Source of the DNA: Roseovarius sp. UBA6217
Lineage (GTDB): Bacteria; Pseudomonadota; Alphaproteobacteria; Rhodobacterales; Rhodobacteraceae
NCBI GenBank assembly: GCA_002421985.1
Contig: DISF01000004.1
Coordinates: 1 to 40,481 of the forward strand
Length of the DNA: 40,481 nucleotides
Reading direction: 5' to 3'
Within the stretch, counting starts at the first letter, position 1. Every line of letters begins with the position of its first letter. A program made the position numbers and the translations under genes. The notes beneath the pieces were generated by a model. It ran no database searches. It had not been told where the DNA came from and saw only the letters and a program-made list of their open reading frames with translations. Positions 15,311-22,562 of the stretch are shown here, one piece after another.

Positions 15311-15916
15311 ATGCAAGTGATCCTTCTGGAACGCGTGGCCAAGCTTGGCCAGATGGGCGATGTCGTCGATGTCAAACCCGGCTTCGCGCGCAACTTCCTG
15401 CTGCCGCAGGGCAAGGCGCTGACCGCCTCCGAGCGCAACATCGCCGGTTTCGAGGCCCGCAAGGCGCAGCTCGAGGCACAGAACCTCGAAACCCGCAAAG
15501 AGGCGCAGGCGCTCGCCGACAAGCTTCACGGGCAGCAATTCATCGTGATTCGCCAGGCCTCCGACGGCGGCAACCTCTATGGCTCTGTAAGCACCCGCGA
15601 CGTGGCCGATGTCGCCACCGCCGAGGGCTTTACCATCGACCGCAAGCAGGCGATCATCCGCCGCCCGATCAAGACGCTTGGCTTGCACGAGGTGGAAATC
15701 CACCTGCACCCCGAGGTGATGGCCACCGTCTCGCTCAACGTGGCGCGCTCGGTCGAAGAGGCAGAGCTTCAGGCCTCCGGCAGATCCATCCAGGATGCCG
15801 CAGCCGAGGAAGAGGCCGCCGCCGATTTCGAGATCGCCGAACTGTTTGACGATCTTGGCGGTGCCGCCGAGGATGACTATGACGGCGGCGCGGATTCGGA
15901 CGACGAGACCGCCTGA
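15311..15916 (+). CDS. rplI: 50S ribosomal protein L9
   Basis: L9 binds 23S rRNA near the L1 stalk and helps maintain reading-frame fidelity. The 201-residue product has the N-terminal domain MQVILLERVAKLGQMGDVVD with FARNFLLPQGKA, the long connecting helix (about 45-75) and the C-terminal domain. It is about 50 residues longer than the E. coli protein because of an acidic, Ala-, Asp- and Glu-rich tail (about 158-201), as is usual in alphaproteobacteria. AAGGAGC precedes the ATG. It is the last gene of the ribosomal operon. Confidence 0.96.
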   Translation: MQVILLERVAKLGQMGDVVDVKPGFARNFLLPQGKALTASERNIAGFEARKAQLEAQNLETRKEAQALADKLHGQQFIVIRQASDGGNLYGSVSTRDVADVATAEGFTIDRKQAIIRRPIKTLGLHEVEIHLHPEVMATVSLNVARSVEEAELQASGRSIQDAAAEEEAAADFEIAELFDDLGGAAEDDYDGGADSDDETA

Positions 15917-15946
15917 GCGCCGGGCCGCCAGAGGCCCAGACATGAC

Positions 15947-15978
15947 GACGCATCGCGCGGATCCCCGCGCGGTGCGTC
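15947..15978 (+). terminator. Strong hairpin after rplI
   Basis: GACGCATCGCGCGG (15947-15960) pairs with 15965-15978 over 14 pairs (one T-G wobble) around the 4-base loop ATCC. It is followed by TTGCCATT, a poor T tract. It probably ends or stabilises the rpsF-rpsR-rplI transcript and separates it from luxR. Confidence 0.6.
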
Positions 15979-16199
15979 TTGCCATTCAGGGCCGCGCTCG
16001 ACAGGGGCGCGCATTCCGTGCTACCGTTTCTGCCATTGGAGCTGTGTGATCGTCAGTCGGCAGGCGTTGCAGGGCAGGACACAGGCCAAGCGATCGTGGG
16101 TGAAGCTTGCTTGCAGTGCCGACAAGAGTAACGAGGACGCATGTTAACCGGCGGCAAACGGATCTTACAGACGGCGTGCGCGCCGCGGGAGACATCATC

Positions 16200-16922
16200 G
16201 TGGGCGACTTATTCGACCGGGCCGGACTCATTGACCTTGCCGACTTGCCCGATGCCTCGCAGGATTTCGACGTTTTCCTTCGCGAGATACGCGACCGGTT
16301 CGGCGTAGACCACGTGGCCTATGCGGGGATGAACCCGATCAACCGCTCCGTTGTTGGCCATGTCACCTATGATCAGGACTGGCGCGCCCATTACGCCGCC
16401 CGCGGCTTTCACAATATCGACCCAACGCTGCACAGTGCCCGCCGGTCCATTGCCCCGGTGGATTGGTCGCGTCTTGAGCGAGATCTGGATTTTCTCGCCG
16501 TGTTCCGCGACGCGCATGATTTCGGCATATCCGATCAGGGCGTGACGATCCCGGTGCGCGGCCCCTATGGCGATATCGGCGGGCTGAGCCTGACACGCGG
16601 GGGGTCGGCCCACGAGTGGCGCGCGCTCTGCCGCGAGAACCTGCATCTGTGGCAGTCGCTCGCGGTGCACGTTCACGATCTCGTGATAAGCTCCGACAGC
16701 TTTTCCAGCCTGCTGCGCGGCCCGTCGCTGTCGTCGCGCGAACGCGAGATCCTGCAATGGACCGCCGAGGGCAAATCGCAGCAGGATATCGGAGATATTC
16801 TGGCCATTTCCCACCGTACCGTCGAGGTTCACCTGCGCTCGGCCCGCCACAAGCTCTATGCGCTCACCACCGCGCAGGCGGTCGGGCGGGCGATCTCGAT
16901 GGGGCTTGTCTATCCCGGCTGA
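16200..16922 (+). CDS. luxR: LuxR-type quorum-sensing transcription regulator
   Basis: This protein of about 240 residues has an N-terminal autoinducer-binding domain and a C-terminal LuxR helix-turn-helix. The ligand-pocket pattern W-x3-Y-x8-D is present (Trp61, Tyr65, Asp74), and VTIPVRGPYGDIGG matches the later conserved glycine region. The DNA-binding part (about 176-225) contains LSSREREILQWTAEGKSQQD and ISHRTVEVHLRSARHKL. I prefer the GTG at 16200, preceded by GGGAGA at good spacing; an in-frame ATG at 16107 would add 31 unlike residues and lacks a ribosome site. An acyl-homoserine-lactone synthase gene lies 118 bases downstream, so the two form a LuxR-LuxI pair. Confidence 0.88.
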   Translation: MGDLFDRAGLIDLADLPDASQDFDVFLREIRDRFGVDHVAYAGMNPINRSVVGHVTYDQDWRAHYAARGFHNIDPTLHSARRSIAPVDWSRLERDLDFLAVFRDAHDFGISDQGVTIPVRGPYGDIGGLSLTRGGSAHEWRALCRENLHLWQSLAVHVHDLVISSDSFSSLLRGPSLSSREREILQWTAEGKSQQDIGDILAISHRTVEVHLRSARHKLYALTTAQAVGRAISMGLVYPG

Positions 16923-16944
16923 AACCTCGGCTTACGGGATTCCC

Positions 16945-16981
16945 CCAATAGCGCTCCCCGCTCCATACCTTAATCTATTGG
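16945..16981. promoter_or_regulatory. Inverted repeat between luxR and luxI
   Basis: CCAATAG (16945-16951) and CTATTGG (16975-16981) are exact inverted copies 23 bases apart, in the 118-base gap before luxI. GGTTGTAACC overlaps the right arm (16980-16989). The spacing is longer than a classical 20-base lux box, so this is only a candidate site for LuxR or for a loop. Confidence 0.3.
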
Positions 16982-17040
16982 TTGTAACCGCGCCACTCAC
17001 ACACGCGATTTGCAAACCAACGCCCCAGGGGAGACATAGC

Positions 17041-17835
17041 ATGATATTGATCGTAGACGCCCTCAACAGACACAAGTTTCCAATGGTCCTGGACCAGATG
17101 TTTCGGTTGCGCGCGCGCGTTTTCGCCGGGCGGCTGGGATGGGATGTCACCATCACCGACGGTCGCGAGGAGGATCAGTTCGACGCGCTCGACCCGGCCT
17201 ATGTCATCGGTCTGGACGAGAGCGGCAACGTGGTGGCCTGCGTGCGCGCCTTGCAAACCACCGGGCCGCACATGCTGTCGGATGTGTTTCACGCGATCCT
17301 TGACGGAGAGCCGCCGCTGCGCAGCGCGACGCTGTGGGAATCGACCCGCTTTTGCGTCGATACCGAGCGGCTGGGCCGCGGACGCGCGCGCGGATCGGTT
17401 TCTCATGCCACATCCGAGTTGATGCTGGGGGCGGTGGAATACGCCATGCGCTCGGGCATCAGCGACGTGGTGACGGTGATCGACCCGGTGATGGACCGGG
17501 TGCTCAAACGCTCGGGCAACGCACCCTATGATTATGTCGGCCGGACCGTGCAGATGGGCAAGGTGGCCGCGCTCGCCGGGCTTCTGGATTGCACCGAGGA
17601 ACGCGCCGCGCGCATCCGCGAGGTGGCAGGAATCAAGGGCGAGGTGTTCCTCACCGACGAGGAGGCGCTTGCCCTGCCCGCCATTGCCGCCGCCGCGCCC
17701 CGGAAATCGGCGCTTGAAACCTATTGCGACGAGCAGATTGCCGAGGCCCGCAACGACAAGGAGCGCACCGCCGCTCTACGGCTCAAGGCGGCGCTTTCCG
17801 ACAGGATTCGGTCTCACTCGAAAGTCGGGGCCTGA
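17041..17835 (+). CDS. luxI: Acyl-homoserine-lactone synthase (LuxI family)
   Basis: LuxI enzymes make N-acyl-homoserine lactones from S-adenosylmethionine and an acyl donor. The 264-residue product keeps the invariant residues of the family at their usual places: Arg24, Phe28 and Trp34 (FRLRARVF and GW), Asp45, Asp48, Arg69 (ACVRAL), Phe83, Glu100 and Arg103 (WESTRF). It is 50-60 residues longer than typical LuxI because of a C-terminal extension (about 205-264) rich in Ala and Glu. AGGGGAGA precedes the ATG at 17041. It follows luxR on the same strand and ends at a strong terminator. The acyl chain made cannot be predicted. Confidence 0.93.
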   Translation: MILIVDALNRHKFPMVLDQMFRLRARVFAGRLGWDVTITDGREEDQFDALDPAYVIGLDESGNVVACVRALQTTGPHMLSDVFHAILDGEPPLRSATLWESTRFCVDTERLGRGRARGSVSHATSELMLGAVEYAMRSGISDVVTVIDPVMDRVLKRSGNAPYDYVGRTVQMGKVAALAGLLDCTEERAARIREVAGIKGEVFLTDEEALALPAIAAAAPRKSALETYCDEQIAEARNDKERTAALRLKAALSDRIRSHSKVGA

Positions 17836-17892
17836 CCCCCAGCAGACCCGACCAGCCCGGCACAGATACCGGGCCGGTGATCCGAACGAAGA

Positions 17893-17923
17893 GGGCCGCC
17901 CCACTTCCCCGGGGCGGCCCTTT
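17893..17923 (+). terminator. Rho-independent terminator after luxI
   Basis: GGGCCGCCCC (17893-17902) pairs perfectly with GGGGCGGCCC (17911-17920) around an 8-base loop and is followed by TTT. It lies between the convergent luxI and tig genes; the T run is on the luxI side. Confidence 0.8.
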
Positions 17924-17947
17924 GATCGTGTGAGGGCGATGACGGCC

Positions 17948-19279
17948 TTATTCGTCGTTCATCGCCTCGATGGCGGCTTCAAGCTCGTCCCTCGTCACGT
18001 CCTTGTCGGTGACCTGGGCCAGCTCGACGATATAGTCGATCACCTTGTCCTCGAAGATGGGCGCGCGCAACTGCTGGCTCATCTGCGGGTTTTTCTGCAC
18101 GAATTCAAAGAATTCCCGCTCGTGGCCGGGATATTGGCGGGCCTGGTTCATCACCGCCTGCGTCATCTCGGCATCACTCACCTCGACCGCGGCCTTCTGG
18201 CCCAGGTCGGCCAGCAACAGGCCCAGCCGCACCCGGCGCTCGGCCAGGCTCACATGCTCTTCGGTCGGGGTGATCTCGGGGTGGTCGTGGCCCTCGTGAT
18301 CGCGGTTTTCCTCGTGCCAGAGCTGATGCGCGATCTGCTTTGCCTCGGTCTCGACCAATGTCGGGGGAAGATCGAAACTCACCAACGCGTCAAGCGCATC
18401 CAGAACATTGCGCTTGAGGATCGCGCGCGCCGCGCCGACATATTCCTGCTCCAGCCGCTCGCCGATCTGCTGTTTGAGCGCGTCAAGGCTCTCGGCCCCA
18501 TATTTCTGCGCCAGATCGTCGTTGATCTCGGCAGCGACGGGCTTCTTGACGGCCTTCACGGTGCAGTCGAAAACCGCGTCCTTGCCTGCCAGATGCGCGG
18601 CCCCGTATTCCTCGGGGAAGGTGACGTTTATGGCCTTCTCGTCGCCGGTCTTGACGCCGACAAGCTGCGCCTCGAAACCGGGGATGAAGCTGCCGGAGCC
18701 AAGCACCAGCGGATAATCCTCGGCGCTGCCGCCCTCGAACGCCTCGCCATCCACGCGGCCGACAAAATCGACAACGACCTGGTCGCCATCCTCGGCCACG
18801 GCACCCTCGTCACGGTCGGTGAATTCCTGCGCGCTCTCGGCAAGCCTCTTCAACGCCTCCTCGATGGCACCCTCGTCGGCCTTGACAACCAGCCGCTCGA
18901 GCGTGACCGATGCAAGATCGACCTCGGGGATCGCGGGCAGCGCCTCGTAGGTCATCTCGACCTCGACATCATCGCCCTCTTTCCACGCCTCGTTGGTCAT
19001 CTTCACATTCGGCTCAAAGGCCGGGCGTTCGCCCTTTTCCTCGAAATGCGCCTTCATCGCGTCATCGACGCTTTCCTGCATCGCCTCGCCAAGCACGCGC
19101 TGGCCGAATTGCTTCTTCAGGAGAGGCAGCGGCACCTTGCCCTTGCGAAAGCCCTTGAGCTCTATATCGGGCTGCGCTTCCTTGAGCTTGGCTGTTACCT
19201 TGTCGTCGAGGGCCTGCGCCGTCAGCACCAACCGGTAGCCGCGCTTGAGACCCTCATTGAGGGTTTCGGTGACCTGCAT
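17948..19279 (-). CDS. tig: Trigger factor
   Basis: Trigger factor is the ribosome-bound chaperone and peptidyl-prolyl isomerase that meets new chains at the exit tunnel. The 443-residue product has the ribosome-binding signature GFRKGKVP (about 43-50). The FKBP-type isomerase domain spans about 150-250, with VDFVGRVDGEAFEGG and SGSFIPGFEAQLVG. A helical C-terminal chaperone domain follows and ends in acidic residues. AAAGGA precedes the ATG. It stands alone between rpsI and luxI. In many bacteria tig precedes clpP-clpX; here it does not. Confidence 0.97.
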   Translation of the reverse strand: MQVTETLNEGLKRGYRLVLTAQALDDKVTAKLKEAQPDIELKGFRKGKVPLPLLKKQFGQRVLGEAMQESVDDAMKAHFEEKGERPAFEPNVKMTNEAWKEGDDVEVEMTYEALPAIPEVDLASVTLERLVVKADEGAIEEALKRLAESAQEFTDRDEGAVAEDGDQVVVDFVGRVDGEAFEGGSAEDYPLVLGSGSFIPGFEAQLVGVKTGDEKAINVTFPEEYGAAHLAGKDAVFDCTVKAVKKPVAAEINDDLAQKYGAESLDALKQQIGERLEQEYVGAARAILKRNVLDALDALVSFDLPPTLVETEAKQIAHQLWHEENRDHEGHDHPEITPTEEHVSLAERRVRLGLLLADLGQKAAVEVSDAEMTQAVMNQARQYPGHEREFFEFVQKNPQMSQQLRAPIFEDKVIDYIVELAQVTDKDVTRDELEAAIEAMNDE

Positions 19280-19338
19280 GTTCGTCCTTTCCTATGCATC
19301 TGGCCGCGGAGGCGTCCGCGGCGGTCAAGATCACGGGC

Positions 19339-19367
19339 CTTCTATGGGCGCGCCCTCGCGCGCGCAA
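19339..19367 (-). promoter_or_regulatory. Probable tig promoter
   Basis: On the - strand TTGCGC (19362-19367) and TAGAAG (19339-19344) are 17 bases apart. Transcription would start near 19332, about 50 bases before the tig ATG. The -35 box is only a moderate match. Confidence 0.4.
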
Positions 19368-19421
19368 GGGAAAACCGGGCGATATTGCATCGCACCCCTG
19401 CCCCGCCATCCCGATATGAGA

Positions 19422-19443
19422 AAGGCCGCACGGGTGCGGCCTT
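19422..19443 (-). terminator. Terminator of rplM-rpsI
   Basis: Read on the - strand, AAGGCCGCA pairs with TGCGGCCTT around the loop CCCG and is followed by TCTC. It lies 26 bases after the rpsI stop and separates this operon from tig. Confidence 0.75.
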
Positions 19444-19469
19444 CCATTGTCTTTTGTCCGTTCCGGTGC

Positions 19470-19961
19470 TTAACGCTTGGAGAACTGGAAGCTCTTGCGC
19501 GCCTTGGCCTTGCCGTATTTCTTGCGTTCCACCACGCGGCTGTCGCGGGTGAGAAAGCCCGCAGCCTTGAGCGCACCGCGCAAGGACGGATCGTAAAGCT
19601 GGAGCGCCTTGGAGACGCCATGCTTGACCGCGCCCGCCTGCCCCGAAAGGCCGCCGCCCGTGACCGTCGCCATCACGTCGAACTGGCCCTCGGTATTGGA
19701 GACGGTGAACGGCTGCTTGAGGATCATCTGAAGCACGGGACGCGCGAAATATTCGTTGATCGGCTTGCCGTTGACGATAACCTTGCCCGATCCGGGCTTG
19801 ATCCAGACGCGGGCGACCGCATCCTTGCGCTTGCCGGTGGCATAAGAGCGGCCAAGCGAGTCACGAACCGGCTCGCGCGGGGCCTCAAACGATGCGGAGG
19901 CCGCGCCCACGCCAACTGCGACGGCTTCGAGACCTTCGAGGGATTTGATTTCTTCAGCCAT
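19470..19961 (-). CDS. rpsI: 30S ribosomal protein S9
   Basis: S9 is a small-subunit head protein whose C-terminal tail reaches the P-site tRNA. The 163-residue product has an N-terminal extension of about 35 residues, normal for alphaproteobacteria. The core follows: YATGKRKDAVARVWIKPGSG, then GQAGAVKHGVSKAL, DSRVVERKKYGKAKARKSFQ and the terminal FSKR. Its start overlaps the rplM stop by one base (TGATG on the - strand), so the two are translated together. Confidence 0.97.
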   Translation of the reverse strand: MAEEIKSLEGLEAVAVGVGAASASFEAPREPVRDSLGRSYATGKRKDAVARVWIKPGSGKVIVNGKPINEYFARPVLQMILKQPFTVSNTEGQFDVMATVTGGGLSGQAGAVKHGVSKALQLYDPSLRGALKAAGFLTRDSRVVERKKYGKAKARKSFQFSKR

Positions 19962-20425
19962 CAGTAAGCCACCCGCGTATTCTTGGAGTTCATGTTCTTG
20001 ACGTCCAGAACCTGCGGGTTCTGGGCCTCATGGGGATGCGCGGCCCCGGCATAGACGCGCAGATGCGTCATCTGCGTGCGCGACAGCCGGTTGCCGGGCA
20101 GCATCCGCTTGACGGCCTGCATCACCACGCGCTCGGGGTGCTTGCCCTCGAGGATTTCACCCGTGGTGCGGCTCTTGATGCCGCCGGGGTGGCCGGTATG
20201 CCAGTAGTTGGGCTTGTTGCGCTTGTTGCCGGTGAGTTGCACCTTGTCGGCATTGATGACGATCACGTTGTCACCCATATCCATATGCGGCGTAAAGCTT
20301 GGCTTGTGCTTGCCGCGCAGGCGCATGGCGATGATCGAGGCGAGACGGCCCAGAACCACGCCTTCGGCGTCGATCACGATCCAGCTCTTCTCGATATCTG
20401 CCGGTTTTGCGGAAAACGTCTTCAT
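19961..20425 (-). CDS. rplM: 50S ribosomal protein L13
   Basis: L13 is an early-assembling large-subunit protein. The 154-residue product begins MKTFSAKPADIEKSWIVIDA. It contains GRLASIIAMRLRGKHKPSFT, GDNVIVINADKVQLTGNK and the signature region VMQAVKRMLPGNRLSRTQM. It is first in the rplM-rpsI operon. The Shine-Dalgarno is weak (AAGG, 11 bases upstream). Length is normal. Confidence 0.97.
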   Translation of the reverse strand: MKTFSAKPADIEKSWIVIDAEGVVLGRLASIIAMRLRGKHKPSFTPHMDMGDNVIVINADKVQLTGNKRNKPNYWHTGHPGGIKSRTTGEILEGKHPERVVMQAVKRMLPGNRLSRTQMTHLRVYAGAAHPHEAQNPQVLDVKNMNSKNTRVAY

Positions 20426-20495
20426 CTCGGGCAGAACCTTGCTGTTATTCCAATTATGTCCGGGCCACGGGCAGGCCGGGCCGGTCGATCGCTGG

Positions 20496-20523
20496 GTTAT
20501 ACGCGGATATATCGGCGCGTCAA
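20496..20523 (-). promoter_or_regulatory. Sigma-70 promoter of rplM-rpsI
   Basis: On the - strand TTGACG (20518-20523) and TATAAC (20496-20501) are 16 bases apart, each with five of six matches to consensus. Transcription would start near 20489, about 64 bases before rplM. Confidence 0.7.
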
Positions 20524-20683
20524 CGGCGCTTTTGCATAAATATATATTTTAAAACAAGGTGTTAAAAATACGGTATCAAAATACCCCATCTTTGGGGAGC
20601 GTTTTCAGGGGCTATCTCTTGTCGTCACCCGAGACAAAAGAGAACCAGATACCCCATTTTCTCGCGCGCGCAGAAAAATCCGC

Positions 20684-20712
20684 TTGCACGACTCGCCCCC
20701 CACCCCTATGTG
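20684..20712 (+). promoter_or_regulatory. Possible speD promoter
   Basis: TTGCAC (20684-20689) and TATGTG (20707-20712) have a 17-base spacer. Both boxes match consensus at only three positions, so this is weak. If used, transcription starts near 20719 and the C tract at 20694-20701 is not part of the mRNA. Confidence 0.3.
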
Positions 20713-20811
20713 CCTCTCACTTGATCGGAACCGATCCCAACTTCGGATGTCTTGCCGGGGGGGCGCTAAGGGACCGACTGGATTCAATCTGCTGGAAAGA
20801 AGGGGAGCGCC
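20694..20811 (+). promoter_or_regulatory. Candidate structured leader controlling speD translation
   Basis: GGCGCT (20762-20767) is complementary to AGCGCC (20806-20811), which directly precedes the ATG and includes the end of the Shine-Dalgarno AAGGGGAG. The alternative GGGGGGCG (20758-20765) is fully complementary to CGCCCCCC (20694-20701). The two pairings share bases 20762-20765 and exclude one another. Between them sits the palindrome GATCGGAACCGATC (20723-20736). The layout resembles a translational on/off switch. It matches no riboswitch class I know, and it depends on a transcript start left of 20694. Confidence 0.4.
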
Positions 20812-21336
20812 ATGAAAGACGCCAGCCTCTTCCAACTGGGGATCGGTCTGGAGACAGGCGCCCAAGAGGAAGACACCGCCCGCGGGATCACCCCCGCGCA
20901 CGATAGCACCACCCTGCCCCGCGACGTGCTGGCCGAGGACCGCGATGATCATTTCATCCGGCGCGACGGCGCGGTTTTCGCGGGCACCCATCTCATCATC
21001 GAGGTGGTGAGGGGCCACGGCCTTGATGACGAGGCGCGCATCAGGCAGGCGTTCCGCGACTGCGTGGAGACCTGCGGCGCCACGCTGCTGCATATCCACA
21101 CGCACAAGTTCTCGCCGCAGGGCGTCTCGGGCGTGGCGGTTCTGGCCGAGAGCCATATCTCGGTCCACACCTGGCCCGAGATCGGCTATGGCGCGTTCGA
21201 CGTGTTCATGTGCGGCGATGCCCAGCCCTGGCTCGCGGTCGATGTGCTGAAAGCGGCCTTTGGCACCACGGATGTGCGCGTGACCGAGCTCAAGCGCGGC
21301 GAGGGACTTGTGACCGAGGCCGGTGTCGCGGCATGA
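20812..21336 (+). CDS. speD: S-adenosylmethionine decarboxylase proenzyme
   Basis: This enzyme makes decarboxylated S-adenosylmethionine, the aminopropyl donor for spermidine. The 174-residue proenzyme has the self-cleavage site LAESHISVHTWPE: cleavage between Glu113 and Ser114 would turn Ser114 into the pyruvoyl cofactor, and Cys134 (MCGD) is the expected proton donor. The catalytic core starts near residue 55 (FAGTHLIIEV), so there is an N-terminal extension of about 50 residues compared with the 120-130 residue prokaryotic class 1B enzymes. The start is supported by AAGGGGAG just upstream. It overlaps speE by four bases (ATGA) and is translationally coupled to it. Confidence 0.93.
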   Translation: MKDASLFQLGIGLETGAQEEDTARGITPAHDSTTLPRDVLAEDRDDHFIRRDGAVFAGTHLIIEVVRGHGLDDEARIRQAFRDCVETCGATLLHIHTHKFSPQGVSGVAVLAESHISVHTWPEIGYGAFDVFMCGDAQPWLAVDVLKAAFGTTDVRVTELKRGEGLVTEAGVAA

Positions 21337-22178
21337 GCGAGTGGACCCGCGAAAACCTGCATCCCGACTATGCGCAAAGCCTGCGTGTGGAAAAGATGCT
21401 TTACGACAGCGAAACCGATCATCAGCGGCTGAAGGTGTTTGAAAACAACACCTTCGGTCGCGTGCTGACGCTTGACGACGTGGTGCAGACCACCGAGGGC
21501 GACAATTTCATCTATCACGAGATGCTGACCCATGTGCCGATCCTTGCGCATGGGGCCGCAAAGCGCGTGCTCATCATCGGCGGCGGCGATGGCGGCATGG
21601 CGCGCGAGGTGCTGCGCCATGCAAGCGTCACCCATGTGACCATGGTCGAGATCGACGCGGGCGTGGTGGATTTTTCCCGAAAATACCTGCCGATGCTGAG
21701 CGCGGGCGCGTTCGACGATCCGCGCCTTGAGATTGTGATCGCCGACGGGGCCGAGTTCATCCGCCGGACCAGGGGCGGCTTTGATGTCATCATCGTCGAT
21801 TCCACCGATCCCGTCGGCCCCGGCGAGGTGCTGTTTACCGACACGTTTTATGGCCATGCCAAGCGGGCGCTGGCGCCTGACGGCATCCTTGTGACGCAAA
21901 ACGGCGTGCCCTTCCTGCAAGGCGAGGAATTGCACAACACGATGCGCGCCTTCACCGCGCTTTTTACCGACGCGACATGCTACCTCGCCACAATCCCCAC
22001 CTATGCCGGCGGGCCGATGGCCTTTGGCTGGGGCACCGATGGCCCGGCGCGCGCCACGCCGCCCGATGTGCTGCAAGGGCGCTTTGACGCCGCCGGGATC
22101 GCCACGGATTACTACACCCCCGAGGTGCACCGGGCGGCTTTCGCCCTGCCCGGCTATATCGCGCGGCTGATCCCCTGA
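21333..22178 (+). CDS. speE: Spermidine synthase
   Basis: Spermidine synthase transfers an aminopropyl group from decarboxylated S-adenosylmethionine to putrescine. The 281-residue product has the nucleotide-binding loop IIGGGDGGMAREVLRH (about 80-95), the acidic residues of TMVEIDAGVVDFS, and the catalytic aspartate in VDSTDPVGPGEVLFT (about 157-171). The start at 21333 overlaps the speD stop (ATGA). Its stop lies only a few bases from the end of a GAPDH relic on the other strand, so sequence downstream of speE has been rearranged. Confidence 0.95.
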   Translation: MSEWTRENLHPDYAQSLRVEKMLYDSETDHQRLKVFENNTFGRVLTLDDVVQTTEGDNFIYHEMLTHVPILAHGAAKRVLIIGGGDGGMAREVLRHASVTHVTMVEIDAGVVDFSRKYLPMLSAGAFDDPRLEIVIADGAEFIRRTRGGFDVIIVDSTDPVGPGEVLFTDTFYGHAKRALAPDGILVTQNGVPFLQGEELHNTMRAFTALFTDATCYLATIPTYAGGPMAFGWGTDGPARATPPDVLQGRFDAAGIATDYYTPEVHRAAFALPGYIARLIP

Positions 22179-22182
22179 CGCG

Positions 22183-22473
22183 GCGCATCCGGTCGAGCGT
22201 CGGCTGATCGCCGGTATAGCTGTGCACCCCGGTCATGAAGCCGCGGGTGATGCCGATGGCCTCGCGGTCGGTGAAGAGCCCGGTCCATTCCAGCACGATG
22301 TCGATATCGCCCCAGTCGAGCGCCTCGGGATCGCGCTCGGCGCTGACACGGATCGGGCCGAGATCGTTGATGGCGCGAATCGTGACATCCTCGCGCCCCG
22401 ATTCCGCCAGCGCGCGCACCACGTTGCGCCCGATCCGGCCAAATCCGTTGAGGGCCAGTGAGAATGCCTTTAG
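22183..22473 (-). pseudogene. Relic of a second glyceraldehyde-3-phosphate dehydrogenase gene
   Basis: On the - strand the translation keeps three blocks of a GAPDH: NGFGRIGRNVVRALAESG through INDLGP; then DWGDIDIVLEWTGLFTD; then GFMTGVHSYTGDQPTLDRM. Compared with the intact gap at 22882, about 34 residues are missing between the first two blocks and about 60 between the second and third. The latter gap includes the catalytic cysteine region SCTTN. Everything after the third block is lost at the speE end. Both internal deletions keep the frame. A good Shine-Dalgarno (GGAGGAG) remains, but the codon where an ATG is expected reads AAG. It cannot make an active enzyme. Confidence 0.88.
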
Positions 22474-22513
22474 TGCTCCTCCCGCGTTGTGATGGCGCTA
22501 ATAATTCAACGCG

Positions 22514-22541
22514 AACATAAACGAACGCACATGCCCGTCAA
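22514..22541 (-). promoter_or_regulatory. Surviving promoter of the GAPDH relic
   Basis: On the - strand TTGACG (22536-22541) and TATGTT (22514-22519) are 16 bases apart. Downstream, TTAGCGCC (read on the - strand near 22491-22498) resembles half of the palindromes found before gap. The relic may still be transcribed toward speE. Confidence 0.5.
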
Positions 22542-22562
22542 GCGCATCATAAACGCGCGTCC

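Larger units (their letters stand above)
20426..20811. other. Divergent intergenic region between rplM and speD
   Basis: These 386 bases contain the rplM promoter, an AT-rich block (20530-20580) and a cluster of dyads: GGTAT/ATACC (20572-20585), CCCC/GGGG (20584-20597) and TCTCTTGTC against a bulged partner (20615-20643). ATACCCCAT occurs twice (20581-20589 and 20649-20657). The speD leader, listed separately, follows. No gene is visible. Confidence 0.55.

Noticed and set aside
16923..17040. A classical lux box before luxI
   Set aside because: I could not find a 20-base imperfect palindrome of the ACCTGT type; only a dyad with a long spacer is present.
20719..20811. speD leader as a SAM-II, SAM/SAH or speF-motif riboswitch
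   Set aside because: None of the core sequences I know for these classes is present; only the pairing logic suggests control.
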